A stretch of 64,000 bases of DNA, taken from positions 1 to 64,000 of the forward strand of contig JAHQIW010003823.1 in the NCBI GenBank assembly GCA_019055375.1, in the 5' to 3' direction. Source of the DNA: Parelaphostrongylus tenuis (lineage: Eukaryota > Nematoda > Chromadorea > Rhabditida > Metastrongylidae). A program made the position numbers and the translations under genes. Of the stretch, positions 46,401 through 57,620 are shown piece after piece. Every line of letters starts with the position of its first letter. Within the stretch, counting starts at the first letter, position 1. The notes under the pieces were generated by a model that saw only the letters and a list, made by a program, of their open reading frames with translations, did not search any database and was not told the DNA's origin.

Positions 46401-49400
46401 CATATGCCGAATTCTACGCTTGATAAAAATGAAGGCGCGTAACGGATGTGAAGCATAGTTTTATCTTGGATTTTACATCGTTATAAAAGGGTGTTCTGAA
46501 AAAGTGCCATGTGAAGCGTTATCCAGAGATTCAAGCTTTCGAATGAGTATTAACACTTCTATGAAAAATTCTTGTACAGCGATCGAGGTCGAATTCATAT
46601 GTTCCCTTATAACCGAAAAATTCTGAACATGTTATTATTTCTGAGACATTCATATGCATGGTATACTGTCGTCATATGTGTCTTGGTTTTTACCTCTTAA
46701 AATTTCAAGAAACGTGTCAAAAAATCGCGAAGCGTTCTTGCTGGAGTGCCCCACGTATTTCACCAACGTTTCTTGACTCTAAATATGTAGAACCCTCATT
46801 CGTAGTACCGTTCTAGAACATTTACGATGGCATCGTATCACTGCATACCTAACTGAAGTAATTGTCAAATTTATTTCACACGTCCTATCACAGTTCACTG
46901 GGCGGATCCCAGTTTTTCTTGCATTAGGTTTGTTTCCTCGCAGTCGTCTCCCACAGTGGACTTCGAACATTGCGCGTGTTGCTTCGATCGCTGCTTGACT
47001 TTGTTTTCTTTATGAATATTGTAGAATGAGGCTGATCGAGACGATTCTTCTCGCAATCGTTGTCCTAGCCGAGCTAAGGCGTTTCTAGGCGTTTACTTGA
47101 TTCTTTCATTATTATCCGAGCCAACTTGTCATGTGGTCTGGTAAAGGCTCTTGTACAGCCCGATACACGTGTTTCGTCCTTACAGACTCGTCAGCCGGGC
47201 AGAACCCGTCGTCTTTGAATCTTTTTATAGTCAGTTCTCTCGGGAGCCTTACACTCCTTATAGAGAGTGATCGAAGACGAACGTTTTACACTCTATGTCA
47301 AGTGAAATTTTCACCTAACACAGAGTGTTGCGCACTCGATTGCTCTTTGGCTGGTATTTTTAACATAATTATACTTTTATTTCGAGTGCTTTGTTTAGAC
47401 CACGCTCAAATTTCAATAGATCCTACCAGACCCACATAACAAGTTAGCTCAAATAAAATGAAAGAATCTAATGCAATTTGAGCGTGGTCTAAACAAATCA
47501 CTCGAAATAAAGGTTTACTTGATTGATTGCAAATGAATGTTGCGGGTGGTCGAATCAATGTCATGCTTACTACCGTTCCTACTGGTACACTACCTAACTA
47601 AGCACCGCTCTACGACGCCCTCCAACTAAATATACTTGCAAAAAATTGCGGAAGTTTACGACCAATATGTTCCAAGATCCATAATCTTATACTTTCAAAT
47701 AAACAAGATTGGTTTTCTTCCATCATGTTCTAGACAATAGGGGTCACGAATGATTAATGCTCGATATCAAAATAGTTGAGAATTCTACCTCTGAGGTCAT
47801 CGGTACATAGTTGTTTTCAAATTTACTAAAGTTAATCGACGTCTATAGACCTTATTAGCTGAGTGCAAATTTTTCTTCTGTCACCTTAATTTTATCTTTA
47901 AACAGCAAGAATCCTTTTCTTTTTGAGGCATACATGAGTCGCTGGCGCAGTTGAAGTTTGTGCCTTACGTGCTCTGCTTTTTTTTTTCTTTTGGTTCAAA
48001 TAGGGAAAATAAATCGAACTTCACTTTTATTTGAGTATTGACTGTTTACAACTCGAGGAATTTAGTTTCTCATAAATGCTGTTAATTTTCAGATAATTTC
48101 CCGATTATTGCAGCATCGGACAGGTTTAAAAAGCTTGAGGAAGGGAACTTGAGTTATTTTCTTGTAGCCATTACTGCGTTTTCTGAAATATCGTTCCAAT
48201 TTCGAATTTGTGGGATTCTCGAACTTACGAGAAATCGAAACTTCCATATTTCGATTTCTAAGATAAGCATGGCCGCTACCAACTAATAATGCATTGTAGG
48301 GCACCATTCTGCCCTATTGAGCGAATTTTACGTTTTTCTTCTTCGTTATAAACACGGGCCTCATCAAATATAAACGGGAAGAAGTACGTTTTGTGGATTT
48401 TACAAATCAAATATTTATCACTTTGAACTGGAAAGTTATGTTACTGGCAAAGATCTGAAGATGTTCGCGTGTGAATAGGTGCTCATAAACTACTTGTCGC
48501 TTCTTTCATAGATGTTATTAAAAGTAGACCGTGGAGATTCTTGAGGTGATTTTAATAATCAGTCTCAATTTCATGTATGTCTTCGTAGTGCTCAGCGCTA
48601 ATTTGCAGTCGTTAAGGATAAATTCCTTCAGGGAGTTAGTACTTTTTTCAAACTTCAAATGAAGTTGAACTAAGTGACGAAGCGCATTACAACTATGAGA
48701 TTGTTAGTAATGTGATGAATAGTTGGACTCCTTGTTTTATAAGATTTCCATCACGTAAAGGACATCGTGCTCAATGTTTAAAGATGTTATGCGCGACAAT
48801 CAGGATTCGATCAATCGATCGTCGAAGGTTCGATCCCGCGCTCAAAGTTCACCAAGCTTTCCATCCCTCGGAGGTAGATAAATTGGTACCAGACTTTTCT
48901 GAGAGGACAGCAGCGCTGATTTGATACGTCGGTAAGCCACCATGAGTCATTGTAGAGGCTAGAAATGCATTCAACCTCCTCAAGTGATGCTAGTCAACGA
49001 CTATCGCATGGCGCTTTCTTCAGAGATTATCTAGCGCCAAGAGCTTTACCCTTTTTTACATCAACGATTTCATAAAGAGATTTTATCTTTTTTTCTAGTA
49101 AGCTTTTCATCATTTCCGACATTTTACAGAGGATCAGTCTGCCAATCAGGGACGAGGTGATGAAGACGACGACGATCTCCACGTGGGCCAGCGCCGTCAG
49201 GTACGCCCGGAGCATCGGCGTGAGCGGCATGATCGCCTCGATATTCGCGTTGTTCGCAACGTCCGTGGTAGCCGAGGTGGTTTAGGCGGACATCGCATGG
49301 ACAGACATCAGCAACAGATCAGGTTTGCCCTTCTTTTTTTGTTAATCATACCTCTGACCAAGCCTCTCTGAGACAGTCACACTTATGCGAGAGCGAAGGT

Positions 49401-50268
49401 TAGAACTTTACTGTGCAGTTGTTCAACACGGCAATGAAATCTTGTATCTTGTAATTAATCGGTAGTTTGATCCATGCTTGGTCCAATTAGGATTCTAAGT
49501 ATACATGCTTAGATTGTATACAAAAGTTCAAGAACAAATTTGTGCGCACAAGAATAAACCACTGCAAAAAGAGAGATCTTATGGGAGACTCACTTTTCAA
49601 AGTTATATGAAATCTTATTACTGCGGCCCTTTTTTCCATATCATTTTCTACAGCATATTGTGTCCAGCATACGTACGTAATATATGTACATATGTACATG
49701 CATATATCTACATATATCCATACAATTTCATTTATGTCAATCAATCCGTATCTCTGTTTTTTTTTACTGTGTGGATCGCAGTACTTTTAGCATTCAATTC
49801 GTTTTTTGTCTTCTTCATGAATGTTGTATAATACTGGCTGCGCACATTTTGCAATCTCGAGGATAGCCATTCTGGGGAAATCCGTGAGCCGTTCGTTGGT
49901 GACTGTCGGAGAGTGTTAAGGGGTGGGGGTCAAGTCCGCACCGTGCATCACAACCACTCGAACGCGACCGCCGTATGCACATATGCGTATATGTTCAAGA
50001 ATTCTTTCTATTTATTCGTTTCATAGCTGCATTTTTATGATGCGAATACACCAAATGATGTTGAGAATGTGCAGAACTTTTGAATCAGGCCGGACTTGAA
50101 CCCGCATTTCACAATACCCGAGTGCGCGTACTCTAACCCATTGCACTATCGGCGCTTGTTATGCCACCACTGCACCACAAAGCTATACCTATACATATGT
50201 ATGTGTGTGTGACATGTACATATGTTATGTATATGCATACGTGCATGTATATATGTATGTATGTAGGT

Positions 50269-50299
<31 letters not shown>

Positions 50300-53200
50300 C
50301 ATATGATACAGACATACTGAAAAGGAGATGTCGCGAAGAAAATGCTCATCGTACCTACTATCTGCTTGCGCTGCATGACTCGTTATCGAATTTTTAATTT
50401 GCGGATCCTATTACTTTTAGCATTCGATACGTTTTCTCTAATTCATTGTCCCAATGTTTTCGAACACGTGTTGTTCCGGCTGTGAACCCTGCTTGGTAAT
50501 TGATTGCATAACCTCTAACCACTTTGCTATTCTTAATACTCAAAAAACTTTAAATAGTGGATTGCGAAGAGACCATTTTTCAGACGGGTTCACCACGAGT
50601 GGTACTTTATTACTATTTAAGAATGTTTACCACTCAGACTTGTCGTAGAGAATGCTGCAAGGGTGTCTTTGCTCAACTTGAACACTGATTTTCGACTCTC
50701 AAGGAAAACTTTCCGAATGTATGAGATTTCTTGTCATTTTAGCAGGCTTAGTTAAAAATGGCGTTGGTTTATACCTAGTGTCACTAGAACTACTCTCTTC
50801 GAAAATGTTAGGCGCTCATCGACGTTTCCACATAAGCTTTTATCCTATTTCATCATATCGCTTGTTTTTATTTCAATTCATTCTATTTCCAGCTTTTTAT
50901 CGCGCTACGTACCATTGACGCTACAAATATGCTGCTCAAATAGACTTGTTTAACAGTATTTAATTCACTATTGTTTGCACTGTCCACATATTATTTACAG
51001 ATTTTTTAGCCTAGCATTCCAATAACACATCTGAAATGCGATCTACTATTTTCGCAACTCATAATGTTTCTAAACTATGAAGAGATAAAAGTCTCATTTG
51101 TACCTATATCTATAAACCAGTGGAAGAGAAAATTAACGTACCTGCTCATTCTGAGTTTTAAAAGATTATCTTAAGATACGTCTATTTTTGCTTTTGTTAA
51201 CAAAAGCGGTTCTCTGTGATTACAATTTCCGAGAGCTTACAGTGTTGTTGACTTGTGGGATAGGGTTAGAACAACTTAGACATTGCCTTTTGCCAAAACT
51301 TGAAATTAAGCGAGTAGCAATGCATGTACCCAACATTGCCTGCATTGACTGCGAAAGTTATTTGAAATATAACTTTTAAAACAATTAATTCTTCCATGCT
51401 TTCTAATCATTAGTACACCCATTGCTTTTACCTTATCGAACTTTGTGTTAATCCTCTGCTTCCTGAAACGAAACCAATCCTTCCGCTATATTTCAGTGTA
51501 CAGTGTGCTTTATTAATCAAAATGACAAATATTGTGAAGTCTTAAGAGCTTTGCAAGTATGATACGAATTCTTCCTTTCTTGTTGGCATAATTTGATTCG
51601 ATTGATCCGTCTTCACAGTGTTCTCCTTTCACTGCGGATCCCAGTACGTTTCGCATTCAGTTCATTTTTTTCTTCTTTTTCTTGGACTTCGTAGAATACT
51701 GGTTGAGCACGTCTTCTTGTAATCTCGAGGGTAGCTTGGCTGTGACGTTCCATGAGACCATTCGTTGTTGATTATGGGAGAGTGTTGAGTGGGTAGAGGG
51801 GCGGGATGTAGCCCATACGCGCTTCGACGAGCATCACAACTATTCGTCCATGGCGTCCCCTATCTATTCTACTATATTGAATATCTGATTTTTTGATATT
51901 CAAATGTTTTTTCATGTGGTCGTTTCTCAAACACTATTGCTTCTGAGCAAGTGAAGATTTACATGGCAGAACACGATAGCATTGTACAATATATTATATG
52001 TTCGTTACTTACAAGATATCTCTCATTATTTTTCAGGTTTATAATTTATGCATCCCTTTAGAGTGTGGGAGCAGAGTGCCTTATGTATGTGAAGCCACAA
52101 ACCTCTTTGTTACTGATTATTGTCTGGTAATATGACACGTCCATATGTTGAACTGAATAGGTATAACTTATGCGCAGTATCCAGGTCTTGTTTGCATATT
52201 TTTAGCATATGAAACGTGTAGATTCTGAGCTCATCAAAAGTGGTAACATGGGTTATGACCACGAGTTAGGGGACTTCTGAGTTAACTCATGAACTAATTT
52301 TAGAGAACGTCTCGACAGAGATCGTTATCGTGATCAAAACGGTGATCGGGCTCTTTACCAAAAAGAACAACACCTAGGTGAACAAAGAAACTATGAGAAT
52401 CATCGACGTGGTGCAATGAGAGGCACCATCAGAGGAGGTATGAGTTTATAGTCTTGATGTAATTTTCACTCGTTACCTTCGATTGTTTATATAGACTTCG
52501 CTCAAAGATAGTAACAATCTGATATGCTGATAACAAGTTTGAGCCTTTTATGAGGTCTGATGTGGCACATATACACTTAGCAGTGTATAAGCTCTATACC
52601 AGACTTCATAAGAGGCTCAAAATATATTATCACATCATCACAAATTTTACTCTGGTGACAAATAAATCTCTGTCGCTATATTTGAGCATCCATCCCTTAC
52701 CGCTCCATTCTTCTTGGTTTGATTACGTCATTGCTTTCGTTGTTATGTCTGAAATCATTCTGGACAGATCACTGAACATAAATGCGAAAAAGGCTAGGAC
52801 AAGACCTATTCTTTGCACTAATGTCATCGTTTCCACCAAGACCTCCCTTTAGAACTTTATTACTCACGAATCTCTAAAAAGGATCGTGTACCTTTCCCAA
52901 ATTTGAATGTCGCTTTTGTATTACGACAGCTTGGTTATTGGAGGGTATTTATCAAAACCACGTATTTTAAGCCCCACACTCCTGTTTTATCCAGAAATGT
53001 TACCATATACATAACACGTGTGTCGATACGCAATGATTGCAGTGCGCACATAACAGGATATATCTGAAGTTGAGCAAACTTACAAAAGTTCAAGGACAGT
53101 TTTTGTCCTTTTTTTCCAAGCTTTGTGTCCCAAACGGTGAAAGGGCTTAACAATCAGGATCCACCTTCTTATTAAGCGAGCTGTTTTTAGAAATTTTCTG

Positions 53201-55735
53201 TTCTTCAGAAAGCGTGATTTCTTCGACGTTCAACTCTCCTGTTGTAACCAAAAGTATTGCCGTATAATAAATGTGCCTCTATTAAAATGGATTAACTATA
53301 ACGCCTACATGAAGGAAGAAACAAATGTATTTCAAAATCATACCTAATTTTTTTAGCTAGAATAAAAGCGATTACGTCATAAGCATCTTTCTGTTACATA
53401 TCGCATCAATTAAAAAGTTCGACTTTCTATAAATCTCGGCATAATTGATTGTTATATGAAAATCGCAAAAACTTATTTTAACTTAAGTGGGTCCATTGCT
53501 TATTTGTGTTCTCTACATGACTCGTGTGAGTTTGTAATCGGTAGTAGCCACTGTTACGGTTAAAACATCGGAGAAAGATAAGGCAAGGGCGTCTCTAGTG
53601 CCGTGGGGAATACGTAGGCTTCTAGAAAGGGTAATCGTAGGTACAAAGCCACATTATGATTCGAATTTTTCTCATATCTCATTATTGTTGTGGTTGTATC
53701 TCACAGTATAACTTCCGGTTCCTCGCAACTTACAGATGCTATTTGGGTCGACTCCGATTCTTGAGCTCATCAAGCTTTCCATCGTCTGAGATTGGAAAGT
53801 GGCTCTCAGAGGTGTTTGAGAAGGTGGTAGCAGCACAGAGAATCTATCGCGAACGAGTAAAGACTATATATGCATTCAGTTATCTCTAATAATGCTTAAT
53901 GAAGTCGACCTCATCGCGCATCCCTGCAGGATTAATCACCGTTGAAAGTTCTATCTTTTAATTTACCCTGCTGTGAAAAAGTATGGACAGTCAGTGAAAG
54001 CTAGACATTGTTTTACTTTTGACTTCAGCTTTACTGAGCTCGCTGATGTTTTGCGCTTCCCAGTTGTTGTAAAATTAGTACCATCATATCATTCAAGGTG
54101 GAAACTCCTATGGACCGCCACGGGGTGGTCAACAGATCCGAACATTCGCGGCGTCCAATCGGCCGAATGATCTTCGTGATGCAGGATATCAGCGTGAGGA
54201 TGTGCCTCCGCAAAGAAATGCTGGCTATTCACCAAGAGGTAGGTTTTATCATGTGAAATCTTTCCAAAAATTCCAGATGTATTCCTGTTATCGTTTTTCA
54301 AAAATTTCTTCATACGTACAGCTTTAGACGCCGGGAACTACTACGACACTCGAGGTGGATACGCACCGCGGGGTAACTATTCCAATCGCTCCCGTGGTGG
54401 AATTTCTCAGTCACCTCGTGGCGCGTTTGATGTTTTTCCATCACGTGGTTTCACCGGTCCGAAACGATACTCGGAACAGCGCGGGGAAATCCTACCATCA
54501 CAGGCTCCAATAACAGTTCCACCCCCAATCCCTCCGCCGCAGCACAATTTCAACATTCCACGTCAGCCGACAGATGTGGTATACTTCGATCCAACTCAAC
54601 AGGTATAGTGGATCATCTTCCGTTAAAAAAAAAAAGAGTCGGTCAGAGAAGTATCATGATTCATAACCTTGTTCTTCGCCTTTTTCTATTCATCATCATA
54701 GTTCAAAACGCACTGCTCATACGCTATAGTATACGTGTGATTACAATAATTACCGCCTTTCAAACCACGTTTTGAAGCTGTTAAGCCTTTCGAAGCCTCT
54801 TTACTTTTTGTAAACCGAACAATACATTAGTCATCCCATAAAATCAGTTTGTCGAGTTTTTACTAATTTCAGATTACTAAGCAGTCTAATTTTGATGCAG
54901 CGCTGGGATTAGGCAGTACGTTATGGGCTGATCTCGGTGTTGTACCATGAAACTATCCACGTTTGTGAAACAGTTTTTTCTGATAATCGTCAAATATCAG
55001 AAATAAAAAAAGAGTAAAGAATTCAAAAACTTGCTCAAGAATTGAGTATCGCGATGGTAACAGTGCCGTTCATGAGCACGGTGGCGGTTCAAAAACACCC
55101 TAAGCTCATTAAACGTCGCATTGCGTGATCAGCAAATTGATATCAGAGATGAGTTATTTTTCTGCAATCCAAGCAGGAATGGTTTAGTTCCGTTTTCCTA
55201 GCACTTCAGGAAGAATCAGCTCGACTAGCATTTGCGGCATTTGCAAAGATGACACCTCCGTAGGTGATTTTAATGAGGAAGCGAACCGATTGCTGGAAGT
55301 ATTGGAAACTGTACAGTAGATGTAAGGACTGTCGCGTAAGCAAAAATCATTTCCTAAAGCAGCACTCTTAACACGAATATGAATCTCTCTTTCCATTCAT
55401 TCAATTCAGTTTGTCGTCACTAAAATTACTTAATTAGCCTCTATCGTATGCGAAAAAACTGTCAATTATGCGTTATTACTGAGATATTGTACGTTCTTTG
55501 CTGATAGAAAATTTTACGCGTAATTATCAGTAGTCAGCAGCTTTTGAATACGAGTACGAGTGCATATGTGAATGCGTTTACGAGCCCATATACCTTGTTA
55601 AGGACATTTTTTGTATGGCACAAAATACCTTTGTAGCTGTTGAACACCTCCAGTCTAATCTAATTTCAGCCAAGCAGACAGCCGTTGCCACCTCGTGAGA
55701 AGAAAATCATTGAAATAGTTCCACCTTCGAGTTAA
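43490..55735 (+). CDS. CASC3: CASC3 / Barentsz / MLN51, exon junction complex core protein
   Basis: It binds eIF4A3 on spliced mRNA (exon junction complex; mRNA localisation and decay). Exons: 43490-43585, 43716-43791, 44247-44306, 44445-44535, 44660-44779, 44889-44901 (13-base microexon, tentative), 45212-45275, 45376-45501, 49130-49322, 52304-52437, 54098-54238, 54322-54602, then either 54873-54950 or 55670-55735; about 490 residues. The N-terminus is acidic. The SELOR eIF4A3-binding region is clear: NPAYIPRKGRYYMHD, DGTWKHDRYNERF, RPKTKKQIMTRYGFDIRERD. The rest is Arg/Gly-rich (GSRGGLGGHRMDR, APRGNYSNRSRGG) with a Pro run and YFDPTQQ. Both last exons start in phase 0: one ends LWADLGVVP with AATAAA 52 bases on, the other REKKIIEIVPPSS. 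Exon 1 may instead run to GAT|GTAATC at 43653, but only with a frame change near 43636. Confidence 0.9.
45739..46625. mobile_element. Inverted-repeat element, family R, copy 4 (887 bp)
   Basis: The arms of about 180 bases mirror each other: CTTTTCGGCTATAAGAGG at the left, inverse CCTTATAACCGAAAAATTC at the right; AATAATCATTCGAAAGC near 45820 against GCTTTCGAATGAGTATT near 46530. It lies in the CASC3 intron 45502-49129. Confidence 0.75.
46885..47095 (-). repeat. SINE-2, truncated, minus strand
   Basis: GGATCCCAGTTTTTCTTGC, ATATTGTAGAATGAGGCTG and TCGCAATCGTTGTCC follow the SINE-2 order; the head is missing where a family A element begins. Confidence 0.5.
47115..47510. mobile_element. Family A element with intact minus-strand hammerhead
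   Basis: GAGCCAACTTGTCATGTGGTC at 47118 is mirrored by ACCAGACCCACATAACAAG..AGCTC at 47424-47455. TTTCGAGTGC..TAGACCACGCTCAAATTT (47380) is mirrored by AATTTGAGCGTGGTCTA..ACTCGAAAT (47477-47507). No protein is encoded. It lies in a CASC3 intron. Confidence 0.7.
47158..47200 (-). ncRNA. Hammerhead ribozyme, type I (HHR3)
   Basis: On the minus strand from 47200 the order is GCCCGG, CUGACGA, stem II GUCUGUAAGGAC, GAAA, stem III CACGUG, UA, then UCGGGC pairing back to GCCCGG. The cleavage triplet is GUA, an allowed NUH. CUGACGA keeps all invariant bases because position 7 is free. It has the same 43-base layout as HHR1 with two changes at tolerated positions, as expected of a conserved functional fold. 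The outer GGGUUCU/AGAGCCU helix and UGUACA bulge are also kept. Confidence 0.8.
48770..49055 (+). repeat. SINE-1 copy, plus strand
   Basis: GTCGAAGGTTCGATCCCGCGC (B box), TCACCAAGCTTTCCATCCC, GATAAATTGGTACCAGAC and the end CTAGCGCCAAGAGC. The head is decayed. It ends about 75 bases before the CASC3 exon at 49130. Confidence 0.7.
49765..49985 (-). repeat. SINE-2 copy, minus strand
   Basis: GTGGATCGCAGTACTTTTAG, CATTCAATTCG, TTGTATAATACTGGCTGCGC, TTGCAATCTCGAGGATAGCC and ACAACCACTCGAACGCG. Full length or nearly so. Confidence 0.7.
50040..50165. repeat. Family F arm (single)
   Basis: CCAAATGATGTTGAGAATGTG, CCGGACTTGAACCCGCATTTC and GCGCGTACTCTAACCCATTG match the left arm of the element at 39490; the partner arm is missing. 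Confidence 0.6.
50185..50310. repeat. ATGTAT/ATACAT microsatellite, partly palindromic
   Basis: Alternating purine-pyrimidine ATGTGTGTG, ACATATGTATG and TATATATATACATATAC tracts, able to form cruciform or Z-type structure. Confidence 0.85.
50400..50510 (-). repeat. SINE-2 fragment
   Basis: GCGGATCCTATTACTTTTAG, CATTCGATACG and the CGAACACGTGTTG block only. Confidence 0.45.
51605..51870 (-). repeat. SINE-2, near full length, minus strand
   Basis: GCGGATCCCAGTACGTTTCG, TTCGTAGAATACTGGTTGAG, GTAATCTCGAGGGTAGCTTG, GGGAGAGTGTTGAG and the head ACGAGCATCACAACTATTCG. It lies in a CASC3 intron. Confidence 0.7.
52495..52645. repeat. Short palindromic family B derivative without ribozyme
   Basis: GTTTGAGCCTTTTATGAGG.CTGATGTGG is mirrored by CCAGACTTCATAAGAGGCTC, with about 25 bases between. 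The hammerhead arms are deleted, leaving only the outer inverted ends. Confidence 0.6.
53740..53965 (+). repeat. SINE-1, decayed
   Basis: GACTCCGATTCTTGAGCTCA, AAGCTTTCCATCGTC, ATATATGCATTCAGTTATCTC and AGGATTAATCACCGTTG keep SINE-1 order at reduced identity. Confidence 0.5.
55002..55007 (+). promoter_or_regulatory. Polyadenylation signal for the proximal CASC3 last exon
   Basis: AATAAA 52 bases after the stop at 54948-54950, followed by an A-rich stretch. Confidence 0.5.
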
Positions 55736-57014
55736 TATGCTGCAACAATCGGCAAGTAATGTCAGCGATGTTTAACGACAGAAACTTTAGCTGAAGATAA
55801 TAGTCGACATACTCATCTACTTGGTATGTGTAATACAAGACAGCGTTTTATAAAATCGACAGTGATTTTTTTTATTTGGTAGTTTTATAACAGAACAAAA
55901 ATGTAACGAAATATATTTTATGCATGACCTTTTTCTTTGTGCATGTAAATGTTCAACCACAAAAGTATTCAGGCGACAGTCCACACATCCCTTTGCGATT
56001 TGAGACAAGCGTGGATATTTCGGTGAACTCGTCGTATTATTCCCAAAAAACATGTAGGTGTTGCTGTTTCTATACCATTTATTGCTAATCATCACCACAT
56101 CGTTTGTTGTTTGGAATGGTCACCTGTAGAAACAGTTCCTGTATACGTGAATTTCACATGAAGAGGGACTCACATGCTTTTTCACTGTCTTTACTTCATA
56201 CCTTCTAAATAATTAAATAGAGTTACCCTTTGTAAAAGACTTCTTATCTCTTCATTGGTTTGTGCACGTTTATATAGCCTTTCACTAAATTTCCTATTTA
56301 TATCAACTCTTTATTGTGTTAACTCGTGAACCATATATACACACATGTACGTATATATACTAACATATGTACATATATGTGCGTATATATATATATGTAT
56401 GTATATATATATATATATATATGAGTTAAACACAATTGCAGTGACAGGCTTATGATCTGCTCAGTTCGTTGCAGTTGTTTTGCCCATTAACTTTTTTTTA
56501 TTTGGCAGTAAAGAATTGACTGGTTAAAAAGTCACTTTCATAAACATTTTCGCTAGTAACTGGATGTAGCAGCGACTTAACACAATAAAAAAAATAGTGT
56601 ATGATAATAGCGATTTGTATTCTAGGTTCCGACACTACATATGCTTCCTTCCTCTCGAAAACTGAAACAAAGTAAGAACTTGAATCGAACAGAGTGAATT
56701 GAATAATCAATAGATGGATAAAATGATAAACACTGCTGAGCACTCTGACTTACTGAATAGCCTCTTTGGAAAGCTCGAACTAGACCATAGAATTTCTACG
56801 GCGTGGAAAGAGTTTTCTATCCACATTTACATAAGGAGAGGCAAGTGATTAATTCATAGTATGTTCAGTAGTTTGGAAGAAGTATTGTCTCATCTTCACG
56901 TTTTGGTGGAGTCGACGAAAACTTTTGAGCAGCATTTTAGTCAAACCACAAACCACCGTTTTCTTCAAGATTTGAGTTGTCTTGAAGATCAACCCGGCTT
57001 CCGAGGAATTAATT
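55736..57014. other. Intergenic after CASC3
   Basis: No gene or repeat family was recognised except an ATATGTAC/TA microsatellite at about 56330-56425. Confidence 0.5.
56333..56425. repeat. (TA)n / ATATGTAC microsatellite
   Basis: ATATACACACATGTACGTAT units pass into a run of TA repeats ending at about 56422. Confidence 0.9.
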
Positions 57015-57620
57015 TAATTTGAGTCAACATGTCATGTGCTTTGTTTAAGTGCTCTTGTACAGCCCGATACACATGTTTCGGCCTTGAGCAGCCTCAGTCG
57101 GGCAGACCCTTCGTCTTTAACCAATCCCCTCGAGGTGCCCCAGTCCCTCACTTTGAGTAGGCAACGACGAACGATTTACACTGCCGTCAAGTAGAATAAA
57201 TTACTAGATCGGCAGTGTTGTAGACTAAATTGTTCATGGCTGGTATTTTTAATATATCATATCGTTTGTTTCGAGTTTTTCTTGAGACCACGCTCAAATT
57301 TTGATATATCTCAACAAGGGCCCATAGACAGACCACGTAACATCTTGGTTCAAATAATAATATTGATCAGTGATATTTGATCTTTATTACCTAATATTTA
57401 TCAGCGTGCCATGTCGCTACCGACTGCTCGGGCCAAGGCGTTGACGGCTGACAGATAGATGCGCTGTAGTGTAGAAAGAGTGATGTGTAAAATGGGCGTT
57501 AGCAGTATTTTAAAATCTTACTACCACTAAAGCAGCCAACTAAAAACAATTTCGTCAAATAATAATTTTTACATAATAAATTTGAGCGTGATCTTAAGAA
57601 AACACTCGAAGCAAACGGTA
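57015..57620. mobile_element. Family A element interrupted by a family F segment
   Basis: GAGTCAACATGTCATGTG at the left; GACCACGTAACATCTTGG and AATTTGAGCGTGATCTTAAG..CACTCGAAG at the right. Between about 57362 and 57570 lies a family F middle (CTCGGGCCAAGGCGTTGACG, GTAGAAAGAGTGATGTG). The minus-strand hammerhead at 57055-57100 keeps stem I, GAAA and a GUA cleavage site but has lost part of CUGAUGA. Confidence 0.6.

Noticed and set aside
49505..50397. Several open frames rich in Tyr/Ile/Thr/Cys
   Set aside because: They are translations of the ATGTAT/ATACAT microsatellite and SINE-2.
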